Source: Lacimicrobium sp. SS2-24
GTDB taxonomy: Bacteria > Pseudomonadota > Gammaproteobacteria > Enterobacterales > Alteromonadaceae
Reading direction: 5' to 3'
Assembly: GCF_002201535.1 (NCBI RefSeq)
Contig: NZ_NIWW01000004.1
Location: 124,001-188,000 of the forward strand
DNA: 64,000 nt
Positions 38,891 through 48,364 of this stretch are shown here, one piece after another. Numbering within the stretch: the stretch's first letter is position 1; every line of letters begins with the position of its first letter. The notes under the pieces are model-generated. The model was not told the origin of the DNA. It searched no databases and saw only the letters and a program-made list of their open reading frames with translations. A program made the translations under genes and the position numbers.

Positions 38891-40270
38891 ATGAAACGAT
38901 TACCTTTACTGATTAATGTTTTTACACTTTTGGCACTGAGTTGCTCACCATCACTCTTTGCAACTGAGACCGATGTGCCTGGTGTTACAGCCAGTCAACT
39001 GACGCCTCAGTACTGGGTTGATAAAACGCACAGTGCTGACGAGATGCTGTTGACTCCACACGCCATTGAAGAGCTCAATCAGCGTACCTTTAAGCTGCAA
39101 AGTGAACTGACGGTATTAGAAAATCTCCCCGGGCACTATGACAAAGCCTCCTTAAAAGCCATGATTGAAGAGGTCAGTTCAGTACCACGCTACGATCGCT
39201 TTTATGCAGATGGGCGGCAACTGACACAACAGGACTACGATAAATATCTTCAGAACATGGATCTTGGCGCACTTAAGACGGTGAATCCGGTTCAGTTTGC
39301 ATTGGTGACAACGCGCACCACCATGCGCCGCTTCCCCTCTGATGACAAAGCCTACAATGACGAAATGGACCTGGACATCGACCGTTTTATCGAAACCGGC
39401 GTGTTTCCCGGTGATGCGCTGGCCATCCTGCACAGAAGTCGCGATGGCAACTGGTTTCTGGCTCGCGCATACCATTATCTTGCCTGGATTCCTGCTAAAG
39501 ATGTGGCGCTGGGTAAAAGAGATGAAGTACTGAGCTTTCGCCAAAGTGATAACTTCGTGGTCATAACCGGTGCCAAAGTGTTTACCAACTACAACCCACA
39601 ATTCCCTCAGTTGTCCGAAAAGCAATTGGATATGGGTGTGCGACTGCCGCTGATGGATAATCAACACGTTGGCCATGAGCTGTATGGCCAGAACCCTTAT
39701 ACCAGTTATGTAGTGAAGCTGCCCTATCGTGATGAAAAGGGGCAGTTAAGTATTCGTCCTGCGCTGATTAGCAAAAATCAGGACGTACATATCGGTTACC
39801 TTCCCTTTACCCGCGAAAATATTATTCGCCAGGGATTTAAGTTTCTCGGTGAACGATATGGCTGGGGGCACGACTACAATGCCAGAGACTGCACCGGTTT
39901 CGTTTCCGAGGTTTATCGCACCTTTGGTATCCTGATGCCGCGAAATTCAACCCAACAGGGTAAAGGTGAGTATGGACAAAACCTGCGCTTTAATGCCAGT
40001 TCATCAACAACAGAGAAACACGACGCCATTAGTAATATGGAGGTGGGCGACCTGGTGTATATCCCCGGCCATGTGGTGATGTATCTGGGTGAAGATAACG
40101 GTCAGCCCTATGTGATCCATGACGTACATGGCATGTCATATCTGGACAGTAACAACAATTATTATACCGGGACCCTCAATGGTGTGTCGGTGACCCCGCT
40201 TTTACCCATGCGCTTATCAGAATCAAGCAGCTATGTGGATAAAATTTACACTATTAAGTCTATTCGTTAA
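38891..40270 (+). CDS. SH3-domain NlpC/P60 peptidoglycan endopeptidase
   Basis: 459 aa with a signal peptide (to about residue 24). A helical N-terminal stabilising region is followed by bacterial SH3-type modules (about 140-300, NWFLARAYHYLAWIPAKDV) and an NlpC/P60 catalytic domain from about 310. The catalytic Cys334 lies in GWGHDYNARDCTGFVSEVY, His in GHVVMYLG and a third residue in VIHDVHG. It would cut the gamma-D-Glu-diamino acid bond and so release L-Ala-D-Glu. The next gene, 9 bp away, is an L-Ala-D/L-Glu epimerase that acts on that very dipeptide. Confidence 0.9.
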   Translation: MKRLPLLINVFTLLALSCSPSLFATETDVPGVTASQLTPQYWVDKTHSADEMLLTPHAIEELNQRTFKLQSELTVLENLPGHYDKASLKAMIEEVSSVPRYDRFYADGRQLTQQDYDKYLQNMDLGALKTVNPVQFALVTTRTTMRRFPSDDKAYNDEMDLDIDRFIETGVFPGDALAILHRSRDGNWFLARAYHYLAWIPAKDVALGKRDEVLSFRQSDNFVVITGAKVFTNYNPQFPQLSEKQLDMGVRLPLMDNQHVGHELYGQNPYTSYVVKLPYRDEKGQLSIRPALISKNQDVHIGYLPFTRENIIRQGFKFLGERYGWGHDYNARDCTGFVSEVYRTFGILMPRNSTQQGKGEYGQNLRFNASSSTTEKHDAISNMEVGDLVYIPGHVVMYLGEDNGQPYVIHDVHGMSYLDSNNNYYTGTLNGVSVTPLLPMRLSESSSYVDKIYTIKSIR

Positions 40271-40279
40271 GGGAATCAG

Positions 40280-41374
40280 ATGAAAATCACCGACATCAAA
40301 TTTGCCATGCTCAGAGTGCCGCTGAACACGCCTTTTAAAACGGCGCTACGCACGGTAGATAAAATAGAAGACGTGGTGGTCATAATCGAGACAGACACTG
40401 GTCATGTGGGCTATGGAGAAGCCCCCGCCACGGCAGTGATCACAGGCGACACCCATGGCTCGATTATTGAAGCCATTAAGACCATGATCAAACCGAAACT
40501 CATCGGTGAAGAGATAGAGAACCTCAATCGTATTACCCATTTGATCCAGGGCTCGATTGTTAAAAATTACAGTGCCAAAGCGGCGGTGGAAATTGCCGTG
40601 TATGACCTGTTCGCACAGCGCTACAACGCCCCTTTATATAAAATACTCGGCGGCGGCGAACCCACTCTGAGCACCGATATCACCATCAGTGTCGATTACA
40701 TCGATAAAATGGTGCAGGACAGCATAGAAGCGGTCAATAAAGGGTTTGAGACCCTTAAAATCAAAGTGGGCAAAGATATTGGTGTGGACATAGAGCGGGT
40801 GAAAGCCATTTATGCCGCCGTAGAGGGCAAAGCATTATTGCGCCTGGACGCAAATCAAGGCTGGACAGCCAAAGAGGCTGTATACGCGCTGACCCGCCTT
40901 GAAGATGCCGGTGTGCGTCTTGAACTGGTTGAACAACCGGTGAAAGGCCACGATCTGGAAGGAATGAAATACATCACCGAGCGCGTTCATACCCCCGTGA
41001 TGGCCGACGAGAGCACCTTTGGCCCCAAAGAAGTCATTGAGCTGATTCGCATGCGCGCCGCCGACATTATCAATATTAAACTGATGAAAACCGGGGGTAT
41101 CAGCAACGCCATTCGCATCGCGGATATTGCCGAAACCTATGATATTCAGTGCATGATAGGATGCATGCTGGAGACCAGCATCAGCGTCAGCGCAGCGGTA
41201 CACCTGGCTGTTGCCAAATCCCATGTGATCACCAAAGTGGATTTAGATGGTCCGTCTCTCTGCGCCTTTGACCCGGTTATCGGAAGCGTTAAATTCAAAG
41301 GCTCCGACATCATTATTGAGGATAAACCGGGGATCGGTATCGAGAGCATTAAAGGGCTGGAAATGCTGAAGTAA
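40280..41374 (+). CDS. L-Ala-D/L-Glu dipeptide epimerase (enolase superfamily)
   Basis: 364 aa, muconate-lactonising-enzyme subgroup of the enolase superfamily. N-terminal capping domain, then the barrel with KIKVG (general base Lys about 160), LLRLDANQGW (metal Asp), LVEQPVKGHD, MADEST and INIKLMKTGGI (second Lys). The pattern follows YkfB/YcjG-type epimerases: the final GPSLCAFDPV and IIEDKPGIGIE match. It converts L-Ala-D-Glu to L-Ala-L-Glu so ordinary peptidases can use it. It is coupled to the upstream NlpC/P60 gene, and GGGAATCAG supplies the ribosome site. Confidence 0.9.
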   Translation: MKITDIKFAMLRVPLNTPFKTALRTVDKIEDVVVIIETDTGHVGYGEAPATAVITGDTHGSIIEAIKTMIKPKLIGEEIENLNRITHLIQGSIVKNYSAKAAVEIAVYDLFAQRYNAPLYKILGGGEPTLSTDITISVDYIDKMVQDSIEAVNKGFETLKIKVGKDIGVDIERVKAIYAAVEGKALLRLDANQGWTAKEAVYALTRLEDAGVRLELVEQPVKGHDLEGMKYITERVHTPVMADESTFGPKEVIELIRMRAADIINIKLMKTGGISNAIRIADIAETYDIQCMIGCMLETSISVSAAVHLAVAKSHVITKVDLDGPSLCAFDPVIGSVKFKGSDIIIEDKPGIGIESIKGLEMLK

Positions 41375-41547
41375 CACAGCAAAGTTCTCAGTCTTCCACA
41401 TCTCCATTACGTTGGACTGTGTAACTCCCTGCTCCGTGTTGGGTCGAACGCATTTGAAAGGTGCAGCGTATTAATCTTGTAAAAGCGCAGAGAACCGAAA
41501 AGCGTCATTACCTAAATCCTCTGCGGTAAATCTACCATCATAAAAGG

Positions 41548-41690
41548 CGCTAGATGCCCGAAAAATACACTCGGGCATGACAGTTTATTGTGCCTATTGG
41601 TCATTCCCGCGAAGGCGGGAATCCAGAGCCCTTCAACACCACAGCCGAAAGGGCGCTAGATGCCCGATAACAACACTCGGGCATGACTGA
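41548..41690. repeat. cluster of three palindromes (REP-like)
   Basis: In a 400-bp gene-free gap, GCGCTAGATGCCCGA...ACTCGGGCATGAC occurs twice (stems 41554-41561/41571-41578 and 41660-41667/41677-41684), 106 bp apart. Between the two is ATTCCCGC-GAAG-GCGGGAAT (41603-41622). The last resembles the dispersed ATTCCCGCGAAGGCGGGAAT palindromes known from many proteobacterial genomes. The rest of 41375-41776 shows nothing. Confidence 0.8.
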
Positions 41691-41776
41691 CGGTCTTTCC
41701 CAAATGAGGCTGACGGATCAGTTGCAGAACGGTATTGCCCTGAGAATTGAGAGCGCCTGACTGAAAGCCAACGGCG

Positions 41777-42454
41777 CTATTTAACCGGAAAATCGAAATA
41801 CGTATCCGGATAAGGTTGCGGTGTCAGTGAGTAGTGCCACCACTCCATCGCATAATTACTGAATCCCTGGCTCTGCATCAGGCTTTTCAGACGCTGCCGG
41901 TTTTCTGCCTGTTCAGAACTGATGCGGGGATCGGCGGTATTCGATAGTGTATCGAACATGTCGAAGGGCGAGGCCATATCCAGCTCCTGCCAGCTGCCGT
42001 CAGCATCTTTACTCACCAGCGTCAGATCCACCGTAGCGCCACGGCTGTGTCCAGAACGCTCGGCAATATACTCGCCTACCAACTCATCTTTAGGCAAATT
42101 AGGATAGTATTCAGACTTCGTCCGGGTATCGGAGAGATCCTGTGCCCAGCGCATAAAATGCGCGACAGATCGCTGCGGTCGATAGCAATCGAATATCTTC
42201 AGCTTTAGCCCATGCTCAGCCGCTTCCTCGGCGACCTTTTTCAAAGCCCTGGCCGCCTTCTCCTGCAAGATACATTTGGGGGCCTGGTAGCCCTCAACTG
42301 GCGCACCAACAAAATTGTTGTCAGAGAAGTAGCGAATGTCATACAGCGCTTCAGGCAAAAAGGCATTCATATCCACAAAATCATCGGGCATCGGCTGTGA
42401 AAAAACCGACGCCGACGTCAGCACTGTCATCGCAGTCAATAACGTTTTCATCAT
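41777..42454 (-). CDS. ddpX: D-alanyl-D-alanine dipeptidase (VanX/DdpX family, M15D)
   Basis: 225 aa, signal peptide (MMKTLLTAMTVLTSASVFSQ). Zinc motif ERSGHSRGATVDL with His136 and Asp143, catalytic Glu204 and His207 in EWWHYS, and Arg92 in YRPQRS, all as in VanX and DdpX. It would cleave D-Ala-D-Ala to free D-Ala in the periplasm. That fits peptidoglycan salvage more than vancomycin resistance, since no vanHA partners are here. It overlaps the upstream carrier gene by 4 bp (42451-42454), indicating co-translation. Confidence 0.92.
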   Translation of the reverse strand: MMKTLLTAMTVLTSASVFSQPMPDDFVDMNAFLPEALYDIRYFSDNNFVGAPVEGYQAPKCILQEKAARALKKVAEEAAEHGLKLKIFDCYRPQRSVAHFMRWAQDLSDTRTKSEYYPNLPKDELVGEYIAERSGHSRGATVDLTLVSKDADGSWQELDMASPFDMFDTLSNTADPRISSEQAENRQRLKSLMQSQGFSNYAMEWWHYSLTPQPYPDTYFDFPVK

Positions 42455-43845
42455 ACACCTATCCAGAATATTCCCACCAACACATAAGCGATAAGCGTGA
42501 GTGCGCCGCTAAATAAAGCATAAGGTAACTGGGTTTTGACGTGCTCAAGCAGATCGCACCCTGAGGCCAGACTACTCACTGCTGTAGTATCTGATATCGG
42601 CGAACAGTGATCACCAAATACGCCGCCACCGAGAATCGCCGCCATTACCAGAGAAGGAGGCAAGTCGAGGTTCAGCACCATTGGCATACCAATGGGAATA
42701 AGAATGGCAAAGGTGCCCCAGGACGTGCCAGTAGTAAAAGAAATCAGCGCGCCGGCCAGAAACAGCAGAGCGGGAATAATAAACAGGGGCAATGACTCGG
42801 CCACAATGCCGGAAATAAAGTCCCCGGTTCCGAGTACTCTGAGACTGCCGCCTAAGGCCAGTGAAAAGAGTAAAATGGCCACCAGCGGCAACAACTCACT
42901 CATTCCTTCAAACCCTACCCTGACCAGTTCCTTGTGCTCAAATCGCTTCGAACCAATCATCATTACATAGGCCAGCATACAGGCCAGCGTAGTGGCATAG
43001 AGCACCGATTTAGACCCATCACCATCAGTGAGGTTGCCATTACCTGTCCAGTACATAAATCCCAGCATTCCCACCACCATGGTCAATAGCGGCAATACCA
43101 TGTAACGGGCTTTGGATGCCTGATAGTCAATCTCGGTGTGATTGGCTGACTTGCTCAGCACACGCTCTGACTCTTTCATGGGACCGAACACCTTCCCCGT
43201 AATGATGGTAAACAGCACAATGACCAGTGTGATCAGTGCATAAAAGTTAAGCGCAATGGTGCCAACCAGAATAGAAACCGCACTTTGCTCTGTGGGGTAT
43301 GTGCCTAACAGCCCCAGCACATATGCACCCCAGCCATTTAGCAGAATTAGAATACAGATTGGCGCGCTGGTGCTATCAATCACATAGGCCAATCGGGCAC
43401 GACTCATTTTGAACTTGTCATACAGGCCTCTGGACAAGATCCCCGCTGTCAGCACACTCAGGTTCGACTCAATGAATACCACCACACCGGTAAAGAAAGA
43501 TAACAATCCCACCTGGCGCTGACTTCTTGCAACGCCCTTGTTGATCATTTTCTCCACCAGCGCCGTCACGCCTCCGGAATGTCGCATGTAAGCCAGTAAT
43601 GCTCCCACCATCAGCGAAAACACCAGTAAGCGGCTGTTACCCGGTGACTCCAGCACAGAAATAATGCGCTCAACCGTCTGAAAAGGGCTCTGTAAAACTG
43701 AAGCGGCAAAGCCGGTTTGGCCTTGCATCATTAATAGTAATTCAGAGCTGAACAGCGCAACTAACAAAGCCAGAATGACTTCTTTGCGCCAAAAAACGAC
43801 AATAATTGCCAGAGCAGGAGGGAGAAGCGTTAACCAGTCAGACAA
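42451..43845 (-). CDS. NhaC-family Na+/H+ antiporter-like carrier
   Basis: 464 aa with about eleven membrane spans. Signatures of the NhaC/ion-transporter family: FFTGVVVFIESNLSVLTAG, LISFTTGTSWGTFAILIPIG and GGGVFGDHCSPISDTT. Such carriers exchange sodium for protons, and some members move organic acids or amino acids. Overlap with the D-Ala-D-Ala dipeptidase start suggests a link such as uptake of released D-Ala or a dipeptide. The substrate is not shown by sequence. First gene of the two-gene operon. Confidence 0.85.
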   Translation of the reverse strand: MSDWLTLLPPALAIIVVFWRKEVILALLVALFSSELLLMMQGQTGFAASVLQSPFQTVERIISVLESPGNSRLLVFSLMVGALLAYMRHSGGVTALVEKMINKGVARSQRQVGLLSFFTGVVVFIESNLSVLTAGILSRGLYDKFKMSRARLAYVIDSTSAPICILILLNGWGAYVLGLLGTYPTEQSAVSILVGTIALNFYALITLVIVLFTIITGKVFGPMKESERVLSKSANHTEIDYQASKARYMVLPLLTMVVGMLGFMYWTGNGNLTDGDGSKSVLYATTLACMLAYVMMIGSKRFEHKELVRVGFEGMSELLPLVAILLFSLALGGSLRVLGTGDFISGIVAESLPLFIIPALLFLAGALISFTTGTSWGTFAILIPIGMPMVLNLDLPPSLVMAAILGGGVFGDHCSPISDTTAVSSLASGCDLLEHVKTQLPYALFSGALTLIAYVLVGIFWIGV

Positions 43846-43997
43846 GGGACACCTTTATTGTTATTGATCATTTGGGGAACGACGCAAACACCAGCCCCCT
43901 GCGACAAGAATTTATATTCCATTAATTTAACATTTTTTCAATAGAATATTCGAGCCTATCTTGGCCGCAAGGCACAAATGTCTTTTTGAGATCGGGC

Positions 43998-45356
43998 TTA
44001 ACTGGTCGGTTTGATGTCCTCAAGCCGGTATTTTTCTATTAAGGAATACAAGGTAGGCCGGGTTATTCCTAGTAACTCTGCTGTACGGGACATATTCTGA
44101 CCGGCAAGGTGCCAGGCCTGTCGAATCGCCCTGCTCTCTGCGGCCTCTCGCACTTCACGCAGATTCAGAGTTTGCATACCGGTATCTTCGTCACTACTGA
44201 ACAGTCCCAGGTCATCGGTCTGAATCACGTTACCTTCTGCCATGATGACAGCCGACTTGAGTTTGTTTTGCAGTTCACGGATATTGCCAGGCCAGCGGTG
44301 CTGCAACATCGCCTCAATGGCCGCTTCACTGAACCCTTTAACCTTGGAGTTGTATTCTTCTTTATAGTCATTGAGGAAGGTTCTGGCTAACAGAATGACA
44401 TCGCTCCCCCGGTCCCGCAGCGGCGGGATATGAATGGTAATTTCGCTCACCCGGTAAAACAAATCTTCGCGAAAGCTCTGCTCTTGCACCATGGCGGAGA
44501 GATCCCGGTGCGTGGCACAGATCACCCGGACATCCACGGGAATTTCATTGCGGCCACCAACACGCTCAATGACGCGCTCCTGAAGAAATCTCAGCATTTT
44601 TGCCTGCAGGCCAATGGGCATATCACCAATCTCATCCAGGAACAATGTGCCCCCCTGCGCCGTTTCAATTTTCCCCGGGGTGGTTTTATTGGCCCCGGTA
44701 AAGGCGCCCTTCTCGTAGCCGAAGAGTTCACTTTCAAGCAGGTTTTCCGGGATGGAAGCGCAGTTGATGGCAATAAAGGGCTTATTACGACGGCCGCTAT
44801 GGTCATGAATGGAACGGGCAAAGACTTCTTTACCTGTACCACTCTCGCCCAGCAGCAGTGCACTGATATCGGTCTGGGCAATCTTTTCGGCACGACGACT
44901 GGCTAACTGAATGCTTTCACTGCTGCCGATAATCTTACCCATTGCCGGCTGCGACTGTGCCAACTGGCGATTTTCCAGCTCCAGGTTGTACAGGTTCATC
45001 GCCCGGCTAACCAGAATTTTTATGGTATCTGAGTCAATCGGCTTCTGATAAAAATCATAAGCACCCAACTCCACCGCCTTAAGCGCATTGTCTTTGTCGT
45101 TATTGCCGGTCACCACAATGACTTTGGTCTGTGGAGCAATATTGAGAATTTCAGCCAGGGCTTGTAAGCCTTCTGATGCATTGGCGGGATCTGGCGGTAA
45201 ACCTAAATCGAGCGTCACCACTTTGGGTTCAAAACGCCGGAGTTGAGCAATAGCAGACTGTCGGTCATCGGCAAAAATTACTTCATAGCCACTAAAACTC
45301 CATTTCAGCTGCTTCTGTATGCCCAAATCGTCATCAACAACCAATACTTTTTCCAT
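43998..45356 (-). CDS. prsR: PEP-CTERM response regulator PrsR (sigma-54 activator)
   Basis: 452 aa, NtrC-like. Receiver domain (1-125) with Asp50 in [12 protein letters not shown]+ domain with Walker A GESGTGKE and the sigma-54 contact loop GAFTGA, and a Fis-type helix-turn-helix ([21 protein letters not shown]). It matches the exosortase-associated regulator PrsR in order and position next to PrsK. It should bind upstream elements and start transcription from GG-N10-GC promoters. The three I can see are at 47695, 51533 and 58192. A hairpin (45472-45491) lies in the 178-bp gap to prsK. Confidence 0.92.
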   Translation of the reverse strand: MEKVLVVDDDLGIQKQLKWSFSGYEVIFADDRQSAIAQLRRFEPKVVTLDLGLPPDPANASEGLQALAEILNIAPQTKVIVVTGNNDKDNALKAVELGAYDFYQKPIDSDTIKILVSRAMNLYNLELENRQLAQSQPAMGKIIGSSESIQLASRRAEKIAQTDISALLLGESGTGKEVFARSIHDHSGRRNKPFIAINCASIPENLLESELFGYEKGAFTGANKTTPGKIETAQGGTLFLDEIGDMPIGLQAKMLRFLQERVIERVGGRNEIPVDVRVICATHRDLSAMVQEQSFREDLFYRVSEITIHIPPLRDRGSDVILLARTFLNDYKEEYNSKVKGFSEAAIEAMLQHRWPGNIRELQNKLKSAVIMAEGNVIQTDDLGLFSSDEDTGMQTLNLREVREAAESRAIRQAWHLAGQNMSRTAELLGITRPTLYSLIEKYRLEDIKPTS

Positions 45357-45471
45357 AAATGCATGTTCCTGCTATTGTTCTTCGTCGGTTTATCGTACCA
45401 GATTATCACGTCACTACACCGTTGCGAGTATATATGTCACTTCAGCAAGGTATACACAGAGGCAGCGCCAG

Positions 45472-45491
45472 ATGGCGCTGCGGTAAAACGT
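45472..45491. other. hairpin in the prsR-prsK gap
   Basis: Perfect 8-9 bp stem, GCAGCGCC ... GGCGCTGC, no T-run on either strand. It lies between prsK stop and prsR start, so it could shape the mRNA, or be a site for a regulator. Confidence 0.4.
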
Positions 45492-45534
45492 ATTACTCCA
45501 TTAGGCACGCGCTACTGTGCCGAACCTTACCTAC

Positions 45535-47556
45535 CTAGGCCATTGGCAGAAATAAACTGAAGGTTGTGCCCTCACCCTCTTTACTCATCACTTCCAGGCG
45601 TCCGCCGAGCTTTTCGATATAGCTTTTGGCATCATAGGCCCCAATTCCCATACCAGCGTTGCCTTTGGTGGTATCAAAGGGTTTAAACAAGCGATGGGCG
45701 ATAAAATCTTTGCTCATCCCGCAACCGTTATCTTCGATTTCAATTAAACTGAACCCTTGCTCCTGAGCAGTACCAATGCGCACAACCACCTGACCGTCAT
45801 CTGAAGTAGCTTGCTGAGCATTGCTGATAAGATGATATAAAACATTACTCAATTTTTCTTCATCTACTCTCAGACTGACGTCTGCAAGTTTATTAATCGT
45901 CGGTGTGGGCTTGTACTGGTGACACTTTTCATCGATTACCTTTTCCGTTAGCTGCACCAAATCCGTTGTTTTCGTGGCACTGGGTTGCGATGCTTTTTTC
46001 TCTGTCAGCTGTCGCAACATGCGATCCATACGATTTTTGGTATGCTGCAAGGTCTCAAAGGTATCTTCTATAAACTCAGGATTATGCTTATGCTGCTCTG
46101 CATTGCACAGAATCAGGTCTATTTGCGCCAGTACATTTTTTAAGTCATGGAGTACAAAAGCTGACATACGGTTAAAGGCGGCAAATTGCGCATTCTCCGC
46201 CAGTTCCTCTGCGGCCTCATAGTGAAACAAATAATTTGCCACCTGGGCTGTTACCGCGCTCAAATAGTCACGCAGTTCCCAGTCGAGTCGCACGCGCTCC
46301 GAACCGCTGGTATGAAGCAGGGCCATCCCCCATAACGTTTCATCCTGATAGACCGGGATCACCAACTGAAAGCGACACTGGTTTAAGATAGCATGGTTAA
46401 TTTTTAAGCCTTCGTATAAAAAGGGCTTGTAACGCAACTCCTCAATGTCCACCAGCCAGTGTTTCTGCTCTAAAAATTGATATAGCTGTAAAAGCACATC
46501 ATTCTCAACTTCCGTCAGCGGTTGTGACTCGGTTGCGCCAACCACCTCAAACTGATGAGAACGGTACTTTAACAACATACCACGGTCGTAATTAATCGCC
46601 TGTAAAAAACACCTCAACCCTTTTTCATAAACCTTGGACAAACTTTTTTCGCTTGCATTGAGGGTTTTTGACAGTTTCAGCCACTCTTCCCGATAATCAT
46701 ACTGATTGGCAAAAAAGTGCTTGGTTATAAAGACTTTTACTTTGGCTCTGAAGCTATTTGAGAGTAACAGCACGGCGAGTAACGTCAGTGACAAAAAGAG
46801 TAACACCAGTTGTACCGGACCACTCCAGTCACCACCGAAATACCGAATCGCATATCCGGCCACCGCCATCACAAACAGGTACCCACCGGCAGCCAGCAAG
46901 AGGGTACTGTGAAGCACCACATCCCGTGAGATGAATATTTCGATACCCCAGTGTTTAATCCGTCTAATGCCCACCACCAGAGCTGGCAGCAGCAATGCGT
47001 AGATATAGCCCCTTGCGGCCCAATACATGGGGTCCATCTGATTGACCATGGTGGCATCAGCAAACATCACAAAATCGTATAAACTGGTGGCGCCCAGGTA
47101 GATAACCAACGGCTTGTAATGCCAACGCTGCTCACCGGATTGGCGATAAAGGGTTTCCAGCAAAATCAAAACCGCCAGGGCAATTATCGTATGCAACAGA
47201 AGCTGCCACTTCAGCGGCACTGACAGCCAGGGCAGGCAAAGCGCCAGCACTGGCAAGGTGATCACCAGCAGGGTTACAGGTTGAGTGATGAGTGTTCGAA
47301 AGCTCGTCAGTTCACGCTTCAGCACAGAGCAGGTAAACAGCAACCAGAATAACCCTCTGAGCGCCTCAGCCTGCATCATCCAGTTAAGATGAATGAGATC
47401 CAGAGCAAAGCCAAGATTAGTGACCGACCACAGCATATTGATGATAACCGCCATAATCAGCAGGCGCTTTGCCAGGCCAGGCTTTTTGACCGTGAACAAA
47501 AGCAGCAACAGGAGCAAATTCCCGGCTAACGTCAGTGCATATCCGGCGGCAAACAT
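45535..47556 (-). CDS. prsK: PEP-CTERM system histidine kinase PrsK
   Basis: 673 aa membrane kinase. N-terminal half: about eight spans (LAGNLLLLLLLFTV ... VLLFLSLTLLAVLLL) in the order typical of PrsK. Then a GAF-like domain (about 300-430). DHp phospho-accepting His in SAFVLHDLKNVLAQID, and the ATP-binding boxes NVLYHLISNAQQAT, EDNGCGMS and GNAGMGIGAYDAKSYI. It phosphorylates PrsR, encoded next on the same strand. GAGGAAAG ahead of the ATG sets the start. The divergent gene at 47772 has a sigma-54-type promoter, so PrsK stands right beside a probable target of its partner. Confidence 0.9.
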   Translation of the reverse strand: MFAAGYALTLAGNLLLLLLLFTVKKPGLAKRLLIMAVIINMLWSVTNLGFALDLIHLNWMMQAEALRGLFWLLFTCSVLKRELTSFRTLITQPVTLLVITLPVLALCLPWLSVPLKWQLLLHTIIALAVLILLETLYRQSGEQRWHYKPLVIYLGATSLYDFVMFADATMVNQMDPMYWAARGYIYALLLPALVVGIRRIKHWGIEIFISRDVVLHSTLLLAAGGYLFVMAVAGYAIRYFGGDWSGPVQLVLLFLSLTLLAVLLLSNSFRAKVKVFITKHFFANQYDYREEWLKLSKTLNASEKSLSKVYEKGLRCFLQAINYDRGMLLKYRSHQFEVVGATESQPLTEVENDVLLQLYQFLEQKHWLVDIEELRYKPFLYEGLKINHAILNQCRFQLVIPVYQDETLWGMALLHTSGSERVRLDWELRDYLSAVTAQVANYLFHYEAAEELAENAQFAAFNRMSAFVLHDLKNVLAQIDLILCNAEQHKHNPEFIEDTFETLQHTKNRMDRMLRQLTEKKASQPSATKTTDLVQLTEKVIDEKCHQYKPTPTINKLADVSLRVDEEKLSNVLYHLISNAQQATSDDGQVVVRIGTAQEQGFSLIEIEDNGCGMSKDFIAHRLFKPFDTTKGNAGMGIGAYDAKSYIEKLGGRLEVMSKEGEGTTFSLFLPMA

Positions 47557-47618
47557 CAGTGTCTTTCCTCTGTGATAGCGATGGGGTAAACTCTGACAAC
47601 TATGACCATTGCAAGTTA

Positions 47619-47634
47619 GTCAGAAAATTTTACA
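47619..47634 (+). promoter_or_regulatory. candidate PrsR-binding element upstream of the HPr-rel-A operon
   Basis: GTCAGAAAATTTTACA, 61 bp before the sigma-54 promoter at 47695. A nearly identical element (GTCAGTGATTTTTACA) is on the minus strand at 58275-58290 ahead of the second PEP-CTERM gene, and a shorter match (TTATTTTACAA, 51448-51458) lies before the first. I infer a shared operator; no binding has been shown. Confidence 0.45.
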
Positions 47635-47694
47635 TTAACGATAAATGTGGATTTTCACAACAAGATAATTCCTTTATTTTCATGCGGATAGATG

Positions 47695-47713
47695 TTTGGT
47701 TCGTTTCTTGCAT
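47695..47713 (+). promoter_or_regulatory. sigma-54-type (-24/-12) promoter of the HPr-rel-A operon
   Basis: TTTGGTTCGTTTCTTGCAT: GG at 47698-47699 and GC at 47710-47711, exactly ten bases between, and the -12 part TTGCAT is consensus. It is 60 bp ahead of the ATG at 47772, and the sigma-54 activator gene prsR is close by. Confidence 0.65.
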
Positions 47714-47771
47714 AGTCTTGCGTGTTAAACACATTATGGCCGTGCATCGGTAAATTAATTGGAAGTACATT

Positions 47772-48362
47772 ATGGCAGAACAACAGAAGCAACCGCAGAA
47801 CGTTAGCCTACAACAGGTGGGCAGCAGTCGCCGTAACTTTATAAAGGGAGTCGCGGTAGGATCCGCTTTAATCACTACAATAACCAGTAAGCCAGTCTGG
47901 GCCAGTCAGTGTTCCGTTTCCGGAAACCTGTCCGGCAATGTTTCCCACCATGATGAAACAGAAGTGTGCACCATGTCGAGTTACAGTCCTGGTGGATGGC
48001 TTAATGGCAGGGCCTCTGGTAATGCTGGGACTAACCCAAATCTGTGGTCCTATACCGGTGTCACCAAGTCGACCCCGCTTACCAGCTTGTTCGCCACTAC
48101 CTCGTTTACGGGTACCGTGGCACAGGCATTGGCTGGCGGATCTCACGGCTGGGAACGTCAGTGTACTTGTGCCTGGTTGAATGCCGCTCTTTGGCAAAGA
48201 GCCATGGACGATTGCCAGACCGATACCAATTGTCAGATCGTTAATGACCTTGCGCCTGGCTTTTACTTCCCTATGACCACGGCACAGGTTGAAGCAATCT
48301 ACGCCAGCGGTAAAGACGAAGTAATGATGGCTGACATGGAAGCTGCACAAAATATCGATTAA
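47772..48362 (+). CDS. Tat-exported six-cysteine protein of the HPr-rel-A operon
   Basis: 196 aa. A twin-arginine signal is clear: SRRNFIKG (19-26), a hydrophobic stretch, and a probable cut at PVWA|SQ (44). The mature part has six cysteines (47, 66, 131, 133, 148, 154), including a CTC, and an acidic C-terminus. I know no family by name. Because it is folded before export (Tat) and is the first gene of a cassette with a chaperone, a kinase-like protein and a nucleotidyltransferase, it is a candidate for the modified target. Next ATG starts two bases after its stop. Confidence 0.85.
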   Translation: MAEQQKQPQNVSLQQVGSSRRNFIKGVAVGSALITTITSKPVWASQCSVSGNLSGNVSHHDETEVCTMSSYSPGGWLNGRASGNAGTNPNLWSYTGVTKSTPLTSLFATTSFTGTVAQALAGGSHGWERQCTCAWLNAALWQRAMDDCQTDTNCQIVNDLAPGFYFPMTTAQVEAIYASGKDEVMMADMEAAQNID

Positions 48363-48364
48363 CA

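Noticed and set aside
41777-42454. Vancomycin resistance (vanX)
   Set aside because: No vanH, vanA or vanRS near; a Gram-negative context with a carrier and cell-wall salvage genes fits DdpX-type recycling.
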